Positions 15,558 through 22,308 of a DNA stretch of 22,308 nucleotides are shown in pieces. Under the pieces are notes generated by a model, which saw nothing but the letters and a program-made list of their open reading frames with translations, was not told where the DNA came from and did not search any database. Position 1 is the stretch's first letter; the number at the start of each line of letters is the position of its first letter. A program made the position numbers and the translations under genes. The DNA is taken from contig MGQT01000054.1 in the NCBI GenBank assembly GCA_001797935.1, positions 1 through 22,308 on the forward strand. The letters run 5' to 3'. The DNA is from Deltaproteobacteria bacterium RBG_16_54_18. GTDB taxonomy: Bacteria; Desulfobacterota; B13-G15; RBG-16-54-18.

Positions 15558-17954
15558 CTATGACGCCTCCGCCCGCCTCGGCTTTTTTGCGGCCGCGTCG
15601 CTCAAGGCGAGCCGGAATACCTCATCGGCAAATTCGACAAAGGCAAACTCTAAGCCGTCCTTGAGCTCCTCGCCGATTTCCTCCACGTCACCTCGGTTGC
15701 GCGCCGGCAGGATCACCTTTTTGATGCCCGCGGCCTTGGCCGCCAGGATCTTTTCCTTGATCCCCCCCACCGGCAGCACCAGCCCGCTGAGGGTGATCTC
15801 GCCGGTCATGGCGACATCGTTTCTCACGGGACGGCCGGTGAGCTCCGACGCGAGGGCACACGCGATGGTGACGCCGGCCGAAGGTCCGTCTTTGGGAATA
15901 GCGCCCGCGGGGACATGGACATGGAGGTCGTACTTCTCAAAGAATCCCTTCTCGATACCCAGCTCTTCTGCCTTGGTGCGCACGTAGCTCAAGGCCGCCT
16001 TGGCCGATTCCTGCATCACGCCCCCCAACTGCCCGGTGAGTGCAAGCTCCTTCCTGCCGGGCATCTTCGTCGCCTCCACAAAGAGGATATCGCCCCCTGC
16101 CTCGGTCCAGGCAAGGCCGGTGGCCACCCCGGGACGGGCGGTGCGCATGGCCACCTCGGGGAAGTAGCGCTCGGGCCCGAGGTAATCGCGGAGGGAGGCG
16201 GGTGAAATGGTATCGCCCGTCGTAACCCCCTCACCTTTTTTGAAGGCCACCTTGCGGCAGACCCGGGCGATCTGCCGTTCCAGGTTTCTCACACCGGCCT
16301 CTCGGGTGTACGAGGCGATGATCTTTCTAATCCCCGCTTCGTCAAACTGCACATCGGCGGCAGCCAGCCCATGTCTCTCGATCTGTTTGGGGATGAGGTA
16401 TCGTTGGGCAATCGCGCTCTTCTCATGTTCGGTGTACCCGGGGAGCATCAAGATCTCCATACGATCTCGCAGCGCGGGGTGGATGGTTTCCAAGACGTTC
16501 GCCGTCGTGATGAAAAAGACGCTCGAGAGGTCGAAGGGGAGATCGAGGTAGTGATCACGAAAGGTCGCGTTTTGCTCCGGGTCGAGGACCTCCAAGAGCG
16601 CGGACGACGGATCGCCCCGGAAGTCGGCCCCCACCTTATCGATTTCATCGAGCATGACGATTGGATTGCGCGACTCCGCCCGGCGGATGCTCTGAATGAT
16701 GCTACCGGGCATGGCACCGATATAGGTGCGTCGATGACCGCGGATCTCCGCCTCATCATGCATCCCGCCGAGGGACATCCGCACGAATTTTCTTTCCAGG
16801 GCCGTGGCAATGGAGTGTCCGAGCGAGGTCTTCCCCACTCCCGGCGGGCCAACAAAACAGAGGATCGGGCCCTTCATGTCGCGCTTGAGCTTGCGCACCG
16901 CCAGATATTCGAGGATGCGCTCCTTGACCTCCTTGAGGTCGTAATGGTCCGCATCCAGCACCTGCCGGGCCCTGGCCAGGTCCATATTGTCCGCGGTCTC
17001 ACGGCTCCAGGGGAGTTCCAGCACCCACTCCAAATAGGTCCTGATGACCCCGTATTCCGGCGAGGCCGTGGGGACCTTTTCCAGGCGGCCCAGCTCCCGT
17101 TGGGCCTCCTTGAGCACATAGTCGGGCAGGTTGGCGGCCTCCATTTTTTCGCGTAGCTCCTTGACCTCGACCTGCACCTCATCTTCTTCCCCGAGCTCCT
17201 TCCTGATGGCCTTGAGCTGCTCGCGCAAAAAATATTCCCGCTGCCCCTTGGTCATCTTGTCCTGTACCTCGGATTGGATCTTGGTGCCGAGCTCAAGGAG
17301 TTCTACCTCCCGCTGGAGTATGGCGGATATCTTTTTCAATTTCTCTTCGGCCGATGCGAGATCGAGGATCTCTTGTTTGTCCTCGGGTTTCATCTTGATC
17401 AGCGTGGAAATAAAGTAGACCAGCCGGAGGGGATCTTCAATATTCAGGCCCGCCGCCTGCAGCTCATCGGGGATGTAGGGAACGAGGCTGATCATCTTCT
17501 GATACTGCCCCATCACAGCCCGCATCAAGGCCTCTACCCGTTCGTTCTTCTCCGCCCGTTCCTCGATGACCTGCACCTCGGCCTTGGGAAAGGGTTTATC
17601 TTGCAACACCTTCGTGATACCGATCTTGGCAAGCCCTTGTGTGATCATGCGCATGGTGCCGTCGGGGAATTTCAGCATCCGGTGGATGAGGATGGCGGAC
17701 CCTGTCTGGTGAAAGGTACCCTCTGCCTGATCCTTGAGCATAACTGCACCCGCGATCCGCTCGTGGGAAAGGGCGTCGTCGACGGCCGCGATGATACGGG
17801 GGTCCTTGATGACCAGGGGGACCAGGGTATGGGGATAGATGACCATATCCTCGATAAGCAGCAGGGGAAGCTCAGCGGGGATCTTGGGGGTCTCTTCTTC
17901 GCCCGTTACCCCGAAGGCCTCTGTTGTTTGTTGCTCTTCCGTGTGCTCGTCCAT
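15558..17954 (-). CDS. lon: ATP-dependent Lon protease (LonA)
   Basis: This 798-residue serine/lysine protease degrades misfolded and regulatory proteins in the cytoplasm. An N-terminal substrate-binding domain (PAELPLLLIEDMVIYPHTLVPL, residues about 26-47) is followed by coiled-coil segments near 200-290. The AAA+ module has Walker A GPPGVGKT (about 369-376) and Walker B IVMLDEID (about 432-439). The protease domain has the catalytic serine in KDGPSAG (S692) and lysine in GGIKEK (K735). Length is normal. The ATG is 10 bases after the hsp20 stop; only a weak GGTGA precedes it, so translation may depend on the upstream gene. The arrangement with hsp20 fits joint heat-stress expression. Confidence 0.97.
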   Translation of the reverse strand: MDEHTEEQQTTEAFGVTGEEETPKIPAELPLLLIEDMVIYPHTLVPLVIKDPRIIAAVDDALSHERIAGAVMLKDQAEGTFHQTGSAILIHRMLKFPDGTMRMITQGLAKIGITKVLQDKPFPKAEVQVIEERAEKNERVEALMRAVMGQYQKMISLVPYIPDELQAAGLNIEDPLRLVYFISTLIKMKPEDKQEILDLASAEEKLKKISAILQREVELLELGTKIQSEVQDKMTKGQREYFLREQLKAIRKELGEEDEVQVEVKELREKMEAANLPDYVLKEAQRELGRLEKVPTASPEYGVIRTYLEWVLELPWSRETADNMDLARARQVLDADHYDLKEVKERILEYLAVRKLKRDMKGPILCFVGPPGVGKTSLGHSIATALERKFVRMSLGGMHDEAEIRGHRRTYIGAMPGSIIQSIRRAESRNPIVMLDEIDKVGADFRGDPSSALLEVLDPEQNATFRDHYLDLPFDLSSVFFITTANVLETIHPALRDRMEILMLPGYTEHEKSAIAQRYLIPKQIERHGLAAADVQFDEAGIRKIIASYTREAGVRNLERQIARVCRKVAFKKGEGVTTGDTISPASLRDYLGPERYFPEVAMRTARPGVATGLAWTEAGGDILFVEATKMPGRKELALTGQLGGVMQESAKAALSYVRTKAEELGIEKGFFEKYDLHVHVPAGAIPKDGPSAGVTIACALASELTGRPVRNDVAMTGEITLSGLVLPVGGIKEKILAAKAAGIKKVILPARNRGDVEEIGEELKDGLEFAFVEFADEVFRLALSDAAAKKPRRAEAS

Positions 17955-17964
17955 TGGGTCACCG

Positions 17965-18414
17965 TTAGGTAATGGTGATGGTTATCTTTCTGCGTTCTGC
18001 CGGAGGCGTTGTTGTCTTGTTGATCGTGATCGTCAGCAAGCCGCTCGTATACCGGGCCTTGATAGCCCCCTCGTCGATTCCGCCGGGCAGTGAGAAGCTG
18101 CGCGTGAATAAATTGTAGTGAATTTCCGCCTGGTGATAAGTACGCCACTGTCCCTCGAACTCATCTCGTCTCGTTCCCCGCACCGTCAGAACTCCCTTGT
18201 TAATGCTGACGGAGAAATCATCTTTGCGCACCCCGGCAAGTTCCAATTTGATCACCCAGTCCTTATCGGTCTCATAGACGTCTGCCAGGGGCTGCCACCG
18301 CCCCTCTGCCGAGGGGTAAGCTTTGTTGGGAGTCAGCAAATTTAAAAAATGTCGTTCGGCCTGGAGGTGTAGTTTCCGTACCTCATCAAACAAATCATCT
18401 GCTTCCTTGAACAT
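17965..18414 (-). CDS. hsp20: Small heat-shock protein, Hsp20/alpha-crystallin family
   Basis: This 149-residue holdase chaperone binds unfolding proteins without ATP. The alpha-crystallin domain runs from about residue 40 (WQPLADVYETDKDWVIKLEL) through AGVRKDDFSVSINKGVLTVRG and ends with the conserved GLLTITI; the C-terminal ITITIT tail contains an I-X-I-type anchor. I chose ATG 18414, preceded by AGGAGG about 10 bases upstream. An upstream in-frame TTG at 18459 is less likely. It heads the hsp20-lon unit and has its own promoter at 18521-18548. I saw no CIRCE element. Confidence 0.93.
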   Translation of the reverse strand: MFKEADDLFDEVRKLHLQAERHFLNLLTPNKAYPSAEGRWQPLADVYETDKDWVIKLELAGVRKDDFSVSINKGVLTVRGTRRDEFEGQWRTYHQAEIHYNLFTRSFSLPGGIDEGAIKARYTSGLLTITINKTTTPPAERRKITITIT

Positions 18415-18469
18415 AGCCCCGTTTCCCTCCTGAGGTTTCGAGCGTGGCTCACTATCCAATAGCAGTCCT

Positions 18470-18484
18470 GGGCGTTTTGCGCCC
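18470..18484 (-). repeat. Small hairpin in the hsp20 leader
   Basis: GGGCG and CGCCC (18470-18474 and 18480-18484) form a 5-bp GC stem with a 5-base loop in the predicted 5' leader of hsp20 mRNA, about 55 bases before its start codon. It is too far from the ribosome-binding site to be a simple thermometer, and the role is unknown. Confidence 0.35.
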
Positions 18485-18520
18485 GGATATTTTCAATGGA
18501 CAATCACCAGACACGGCTAT

Positions 18521-18548
18521 AATATAATAATTTACGAGAGGATGACAA
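18521..18548 (-). promoter_or_regulatory. Promoter for the hsp20-lon unit
   Basis: On the minus strand, TTGTCA (18548-18543, one mismatch to TTGACA), a 16-base spacer and TATATT (18526-18521) lie between nrdG and hsp20. The surrounding run of TATTATATTATAG offers alternative -10 positions. The pattern is sigma-70-like; I do not see a clear sigma-32 element. Confidence 0.55.
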
Positions 18549-18583
18549 GGTACTTCCTGCCGAGCCATACACGATGAACGAGC

Positions 18584-19318
18584 TTACTGCTGAATGATCG
18601 GAGTAATCCTCTCCTGCATCCCCTGGAGCCACTCTGCGTGATAGGAAGCAGCCCCTTTAAACCGGGGGTCGAGGGGATCTTCGGCGTTGAAGTTTTGGAG
18701 GGTCAAGGAGGAGGACCCGCTCAGGTGGCGGGCGATATGGAGCAGGTCCTCCCCCTTGTGGAGGGCTGGGACAACGGTGGTTCTGAAATAATATTCTACC
18801 TCTCCTTTTTCCAGAAGCGCGATGCTCTCCTGTATGGCGGCCAGGTCCACGGCAGTACCCGCGGCCCTGGCGTAACTCACTTCATCAAGCGGGGCCTTGA
18901 TGTCCATGGCCACACAGTCCACAAGCCCCTGTGCCAGCAGTGCCTGCAAAATATCAGGGCGGCTTCCGTTGGTATCGAGTTTTACCGTTAATCCTAACTC
19001 CTTGACCTCCGCCATGAGAGACGGAAGGCGGGGGTGGATGGTAGGCTCCCCCCCGGAAATGCACACACCATCCACCCACTCCTTCAGCTCGGTAAGGCGG
19101 GCCATGATATAGGGCCGGGGAATGTCATCATACCCCGCTGGATTAACGACCAGCGAGTGATTATGGCAGAAGGGGCACCGAAAGTTGCACCGGGGTAAAA
19201 AGAGCACCGAGACCACCTTGCCGGGCCAGTCCACAAAGGAGGTCTCTAAAAACCCTTTGATGCTGAGGGGGTCTGCATGCGGCGCCGGAACAGGCGCCTG
19301 TGCAAGCGCCTGCATCAT
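18584..19318 (-). CDS. nrdG: Anaerobic ribonucleotide reductase activating enzyme (radical SAM)
   Basis: This 244-residue radical-SAM protein installs the glycyl radical on NrdD. The cluster motif CNFRCPFC gives cysteines 44, 48 and 51, and SGGEPT (about 88-93) is the SAM-contacting motif. IKGFLETSFVDWPGKVVSVLF near 20-40 is typical of the NrdG/pyruvate formate-lyase activase-like group that lacks extra ferredoxin clusters. ATG 19318 overlaps the stop of the glutaredoxin-like gene as ATGA, supporting this start; a longer in-frame reading into that gene is unlikely. It is the last gene of nrdD-grx-nrdG. I found no obvious terminator before the hsp20 promoter. Confidence 0.92.
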   Translation of the reverse strand: MMQALAQAPVPAPHADPLSIKGFLETSFVDWPGKVVSVLFLPRCNFRCPFCHNHSLVVNPAGYDDIPRPYIMARLTELKEWVDGVCISGGEPTIHPRLPSLMAEVKELGLTVKLDTNGSRPDILQALLAQGLVDCVAMDIKAPLDEVSYARAAGTAVDLAAIQESIALLEKGEVEYYFRTTVVPALHKGEDLLHIARHLSGSSSLTLQNFNAEDPLDPRFKGAASYHAEWLQGMQERITPIIQQ

Positions 19319-19575
19319 GCCCTGAGTATCCCCTGGATCTCTTGCAAGGTGGGGACTGCTCCCCGCCACCCCGCCAGAATCCGTTCTTGTTCATCCTCGA
19401 CGAGGATGGTGGGTGTGGACAAGACGCTGTAGAAAGCGGCCTCGGCAAGCCCCTGCGGGGTTTCAAGGTCATAGTACTGGACCTGCTGACCCTTTTGCTG
19501 CAGGATGTCGCCTATCTCTTTGGCCGCCGGGCACTTGGGACATTCACGTTTGGTAAAGATCTTAATGGATCCCAT
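19315..19575 (-). CDS. Glutaredoxin-like (NrdH-type) redoxin of the anaerobic RNR operon
   Basis: This 86-residue thioredoxin-fold protein has a CPKC active site (cysteines 12 and 15) after beta-strand SIKIFTK, a cis-proline region STPTILV near 53, and a glycine-rich turn LAGWRGAVPT near 66. It probably supplies electrons to NrdD by dithiol/disulfide exchange, as shown for redoxin-dependent class III enzymes of archaea. I chose ATG 19575 because AAGGA is well placed; an in-frame ATG at 19599 that overlaps the nrdD stop as ATGA would add 8 residues. Its position between nrdD and nrdG, with translational overlap to nrdG, supports the role. Confidence 0.88.
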   Translation of the reverse strand: MGSIKIFTKRECPKCPAAKEIGDILQQKGQQVQYYDLETPQGLAEAAFYSVLSTPTILVEDEQERILAGWRGAVPTLQEIQGILRA

Positions 19576-19595
19576 ACGGTCCTTTCCCCTCCTGG

Positions 19596-21740
19596 TCATA
19601 CTGAAATCTGGATCTGCGCGTCATCCGGACGCTTCTTGATAAAGGCCTCATTACGATACCTATCCCGTAATTCACCGAGCTTTCCCTTGTTCCAGCTGGA
19701 GACCTTGGTAAAGTATCCGGTAATACGGGTAATGCCATCGACATCTTCCGACCCACAGTATGCGCAGCGGGCAATTAACCCCCTGACCGTACGCGCGCAC
19801 GCGTTGCAGGTGGTGAACTCCGGCGAAAAGGCGATCTGATCATTCAGCGTCAACTGGAACGTCTTGGTCACGAAATTTGCCAGGGATGCCGCTGAGGGTC
19901 TTGATTCCCCGAGCCAGATATGGGTGAGGGAACCAGCCTCAATCAAGGGATGGAACAGCCCTTCCTGTCTTACTCGCTCAATGGGGTTGATCACCGCGTC
20001 ATTGCTGAGATAGGTAGAATTGGTGTAATAGATCTCCCCGCGGGCAATGTCCCCCTTGACGATATAGCCTGCCTGCGGCGAGTGAAACCGCATATCGAGC
20101 TTGGCGAATCGATAGGAGGTGCTCTCCGCCGGCGTCTGCTCCAGGACGAACCGCATCCCCTGCCGCTCGCTCATCTTCTCGGCCAGGAGCTTCATATGGG
20201 CGATCACCCGCAGGCCGAACTTAAAGGCATCTTTGGATTCATGCATCTCGTGGCCGGTGTGCACCTTGACCATCTCGTTGAGCCCGACCATGCCGATCAG
20301 GTAGGTGGCGCGACGCATCCGTAGATAAGATTCTCCATCTTGGTTCATGGTGAGCAGGGCCAGCGGGCCTTTATCCCCGAGGGAGAGCAGCCGTTCGATG
20401 AAACCTTTCTTTTCGAGATGGGCCCTGACCGCCAGATCCATAAAGCGGGAGATGTTCTCAAAGAGTTTGGTATCGTTCCCGTCGGATACATAGCCGATGC
20501 GCGGGAGATTGAGCGTGACGTTCTGCAGGGCGCTGTAGCGCATCTTCCACGGCTGATGGGCATCCTCCAGGTCCGAGGCCTCCAGCTTGAAACTGAGCCG
20601 GCAGCATTCCGATATCTTGGCCGTCTCCCCCCGGTCGAAGACAAAATACGTATTCCCCTTTTCCGCGGCGATGGTGCAGATATGGTTGAGAAACCGCTCG
20701 TGATCCGGCGTGCGGAAGAAATCTTCGGTGATGTGGACCAGAGGCTTGGGGAAGAAGAACGGCCGGCCAGCGCCGTCTCCTTCACCGTAGACCTCAAAGA
20801 GTGCCCATACAAAGCGCTGTGCCTCTTTCAGGTACTCGTTGTAGGTCTTGCCGGTGAATTCCCCGTTGGGCCCGATGGCGGGGACGTCTCTAAAATGCCT
20901 CGGGACCTCCCAGTAGAGATTGAGGTCGGTGAAGATCGCCTGCCCCCCGCGGGCCACGGCCTGCTGGGAAAATTCGAAGATGAGCATCTGGGCCAATTGT
21001 TTGACCTCCGCATCGCCCATGCCGACGAGGTAGGGGGCGAAAAAGAGATTGACCGCGTCCCACCCGATGGCGCCGGCGAAATGGCTCTGCAGTCCCGCGG
21101 CGAACTTCACCATGTGGGCGAGCAGCACCTCCGGATGTTTGGCAGGCTTGGCCATGGAGAGGGAGTTGGGGAGATTGAGCCCGAACTTCTTGATATATTC
21201 CAGGGACTGACCGCTGCAATAGGGACGGTCGATGAACCCCAGGTCGTGCAAATGGATATCCCCGCGCATGTGGGCGTCGGCCACCTCCTGGGAAAAGACG
21301 TGCAGCAGGGCGTATTCTTTTTTAATCGTCTCGGCCAAGGTCAGGTTGGTGGCCTCGGGACCGTGGGGGACGTTGGCATTTTCCTTGTTAGGGTGCATGA
21401 TCAATTGGTTGACGTCATAGAGGGGCATCCCGAGCCGGGTGTGCTGCTTGCGGGCCTCTTCCAACCCCCGCTCGATGAGCTTGGCATCCACCAACTCCCG
21501 GACGAGGGGGGTGGTCACCATGGTGATCGTGCTCCTCCGGATGATCTCCTCGACCTCCAGGCTGATGGCGTCGGCCGTGTCGGGGTCGATATAGGTCTCC
21601 CGCAACAGGGCGTCAACGATCCGCTGGCGATCCCACCCCTCCATGCTCTCTTCCGACGTGCGTACGAAGAGGGCCATATCGGTGGTGTCCCCAGGGGACA
21701 AATCGCTCTGTCTCTCTCTAATATCAGTAACCGGCATCAT
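19596..21740 (-). CDS. nrdD: Class III (anaerobic) ribonucleoside-triphosphate reductase
   Basis: This 714-residue glycyl-radical enzyme makes deoxyribonucleotides without oxygen. An ATP-cone-like regulatory domain lies near 22-115 (VRTSEESMEGWDRQRIVDALL). Candidate active-site cysteines are C175 (RPYCSGQS) and the pair C379-C380 (SECCRLSF). A four-cysteine zinc site follows (645, 648, 659, 662: CNAC and CAYC). The glycyl-radical motif is RITGYF, radical glycine 675, followed by NKGKLGEL. I chose the first ATG of an ATGATG pair at 21740, behind a G-rich AAGGGTGGGG; extending to 21854 would overlap a NrdR-like box. The redoxin gene next door suggests thioredoxin/glutaredoxin rather than formate as reductant. 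Confidence 0.95.
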   Translation of the reverse strand: MMPVTDIRERQSDLSPGDTTDMALFVRTSEESMEGWDRQRIVDALLRETYIDPDTADAISLEVEEIIRRSTITMVTTPLVRELVDAKLIERGLEEARKQHTRLGMPLYDVNQLIMHPNKENANVPHGPEATNLTLAETIKKEYALLHVFSQEVADAHMRGDIHLHDLGFIDRPYCSGQSLEYIKKFGLNLPNSLSMAKPAKHPEVLLAHMVKFAAGLQSHFAGAIGWDAVNLFFAPYLVGMGDAEVKQLAQMLIFEFSQQAVARGGQAIFTDLNLYWEVPRHFRDVPAIGPNGEFTGKTYNEYLKEAQRFVWALFEVYGEGDGAGRPFFFPKPLVHITEDFFRTPDHERFLNHICTIAAEKGNTYFVFDRGETAKISECCRLSFKLEASDLEDAHQPWKMRYSALQNVTLNLPRIGYVSDGNDTKLFENISRFMDLAVRAHLEKKGFIERLLSLGDKGPLALLTMNQDGESYLRMRRATYLIGMVGLNEMVKVHTGHEMHESKDAFKFGLRVIAHMKLLAEKMSERQGMRFVLEQTPAESTSYRFAKLDMRFHSPQAGYIVKGDIARGEIYYTNSTYLSNDAVINPIERVRQEGLFHPLIEAGSLTHIWLGESRPSAASLANFVTKTFQLTLNDQIAFSPEFTTCNACARTVRGLIARCAYCGSEDVDGITRITGYFTKVSSWNKGKLGELRDRYRNEAFIKKRPDDAQIQISV

Positions 21741-21850
21741 ACTCGCCCCACCCTTTCCCCTTGAAGCTGTATAACTGTTAAAAAACTTAGCTGTGATATT
21801 ACATGTTATTTGATCCTTCATCATCGATCTTGTGCTAAAGCATTTACGTA

Positions 21851-21866
21851 CCACAACATATAGTAT
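21851..21866. promoter_or_regulatory. NrdR-like box upstream of nrdD
   Basis: The sequence CCACAACATATAGTAT matches 13 of 16 positions of the NrdR consensus ACACWATATATWGTGT on the plus strand. It sits about 110 bases before the nrdD start, where the ATP/dATP-sensing repressor NrdR would act. NrdR boxes normally occur in pairs; I found only a poor second candidate (about 9 of 16) one to two turns closer to nrdD, so single-site function is uncertain. No nrdR gene is in the window. Confidence 0.55.
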
Positions 21867-21965
21867 CTTTAAAAAGGTTATATTACTTTCAAAGAGGTGA
21901 TGTCAAGAGAAATTTTTTATTTTTTTGAGAATTTTTTTGCCGAGGTATCGCAATGGGTTTCAAAT

Positions 21966-21998
21966 CCCCCCCTCCCCCCCGCGCGCCCCCCTGACCCC
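21966..21998 (-). other. G-quadruplex-capable tract
   Basis: The plus strand reads C7-T-C7-GCGCG-C6-TGA-C4, so the minus strand has four G-tracts of 4-7 bases with loops of 1-5 bases, fulfilling the usual G3+N1-7 quadruplex pattern. The G-rich strand is the coding strand of nrdD, more than 200 bases upstream of its start. Whether it folds in the cell is unknown. Confidence 0.6.
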
Positions 21999-22066
21999 GA
22001 AGATGGCCCTTTAGCCAAAAGGGTTACTGGCCAAAGGGCCACCTTCGGCTCCGGCTTCGGTTTTTT
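21997..22066 (+). repeat. Long near-perfect hairpin with T6 tail, possible terminator or small mobile repeat
   Basis: Arms 21997-22016 and 22029-22048 are 20 bases each and complementary except for two A-C mismatches, with a 12-base loop. The 5' CCGAAG can also pair with CTTCGG at 22055-22060, directly before T6 at 22061-22066. As a plus-strand transcript this resembles a strong intrinsic terminator, yet no plus-strand gene precedes it. A REP- or MITE-like repeat is the alternative. Confidence 0.6.
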
Positions 22067-22107
22067 AAAGGGGGACAAGGACAAAAAAAGGAGGGGTAAG
22101 TTTAAAT

Positions 22108-22297
22108 GCTGGCGTGCGAAACGCCCTTAGTCTTTAAAGTTTCCGAATCCAAACTATCTCGAAACCTAAAAACCAAGGGCGTCTCTTTGCACGTCAGTTG
22201 GACGGGTATTCTATGTGATCGTACGCCAGCCCGGATTTATTATCCGGGAGCACGACTTTTGTATGCCGGTGTTTTTTTCGCCTGGTGAACCCATACA
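22108..22297. other. Candidate structured RNA or complex repeat (nested inverted repeats)
   Basis: Several stems are visible: GCTGGCGT (22108-22115) with ACGCCAGC (22223-22230); CGTGC (22113-22117) with GCACG (22189-22193); ACGCCCTT (22121-22128) with AAGGGCGT (22175-22182); hairpin CCCGGAT/ATCCGGG (22230-22236/22242-22248); and TGTATG (22260-22265) with CATACA (22292-22297). The first two share three bases, so they compete or truncate each other. The layout suggests a multi-branched RNA, but I matched it to no known riboswitch, RNase P, tmRNA, 6S or SRP RNA core. Strand and ends are unknown, and it may continue past the window. Confidence 0.4.
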
Positions 22298-22308
22298 GAA
22301 AAAAAGGC

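Larger units (their letters stand above)
21741..22308. other. Long noncoding region at the right edge
   Basis: No convincing gene is visible in these 568 bases. From left to right they hold the nrdD leader and NrdR-like box, T-runs at about 21914-21949, a C-rich tract at 21966-21998, a long imperfect hairpin at 21997-22048 followed by CTTCGG and T6 at 22061-22066, a purine-rich stretch at 22067-22098, and nested inverted repeats from 22108 to the window end. Short open frames here lack ribosome-binding sites or codon structure like that of the neighbours. Composition shifts sharply from the coding DNA. Confidence 0.75.

Noticed and set aside
20340..21764. Open frame of 474 codons on the plus strand opposite nrdD
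   Set aside because: nrdD on the minus strand has complete zinc-site and glycyl-radical motifs. The antisense frame stays open because of GC-rich third positions.
21897..22130. Possible 77-residue protein spanning the C-tract and hairpin
   Set aside because: The translation is dominated by proline and charged low-complexity stretches created by the C-tract and purine runs.
22106..22288. Possible 60-residue protein at the right edge
   Set aside because: No ribosome-binding site, no recognisable domain, and it coincides with the nested inverted repeats.
22091..22308. tRNA, tmRNA, RNase P or 6S RNA
   Set aside because: I looked for their conserved cores (CCA/TpsiC-like ends, GAGGAAAGTCC-type RNase P core, tmRNA ends) and found none.
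1..22308. CRISPR array, insertion sequence, prophage or defence system
   Set aside because: No regularly spaced repeats, transposase, integrase, recombinase or nuclease genes were found. All larger genes belong to metabolic or housekeeping families, apart from one unknown.

Overview
The window looks like a chromosomal segment of a strictly anaerobic, probably deltaproteobacterial (Desulfobacterota, Syntrophus- or sulfate-reducer-like) bacterium. This is inferred from gene content only: a heterodisulfide-reductase/Flx electron-transfer locus, an ETF pair with a membrane ETF:menaquinone-type oxidoreductase, and an oxygen-sensitive class III ribonucleotide reductase. I did no phylogeny. Coding DNA is GC-rich by eye; the two long intergenic regions are visibly AT-rich or low in complexity. 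I see no rRNA, tRNA, CRISPR array, insertion sequence, phage gene or integrase.

Layout. Positions 1-6634 (minus strand) hold a tightly overlapping seven-gene operon, hdrC-hdrB-hdrA-flxD-flxC-flxB-flxA; flxA runs off the left edge. The 6635-7041 intergenic region is a divergent control region with several dyads. Positions 7042-10984 (plus) hold etfB, etfA and a 677-residue membrane Fe-S oxidoreductase, closed by a strong terminator. Positions 11143-11913 (plus) encode a membrane-anchored AsmA-like protein. Positions 11927-13557 (minus) hold a DUF47/PhoU-like gene followed by a PiT phosphate transporter. rlmN lies at 13786-14820 (plus), with its own near-consensus promoter diverging from the DUF47 promoter. 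Positions 14807-18414 (minus) hold hsp20, lon and an unrecognised 248-residue protein whose 3' end overlaps rlmN. Positions 18584-21740 (minus) hold nrdD, a glutaredoxin-like gene and nrdG, preceded by a NrdR-like box. Positions 21741-22308 contain no convincing gene but do contain a G-quadruplex-capable C-rich tract, a long near-perfect hairpin and a block of nested inverted repeats that may be a structured RNA.

How the genes work together. ETF and the membrane oxidoreductase should pass electrons from acyl-CoA dehydrogenases to the menaquinone pool. The Flx-Hdr complex should couple NAD(P)H oxidation or formation to ferredoxin and to a thiol/disulfide partner by flavin-based electron bifurcation. 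Both share one divergent intergenic region, so they may be controlled together in an anaerobic fatty-acid or aromatic-acid metabolism. The remaining genes are housekeeping: phosphate uptake, rRNA/tRNA methylation, protein quality control and anaerobic deoxynucleotide synthesis. I did not find a clearly new system. The best candidates for a second look are the Hdr-Flx/ETF-EMO superlocus and the structured region at the right edge.
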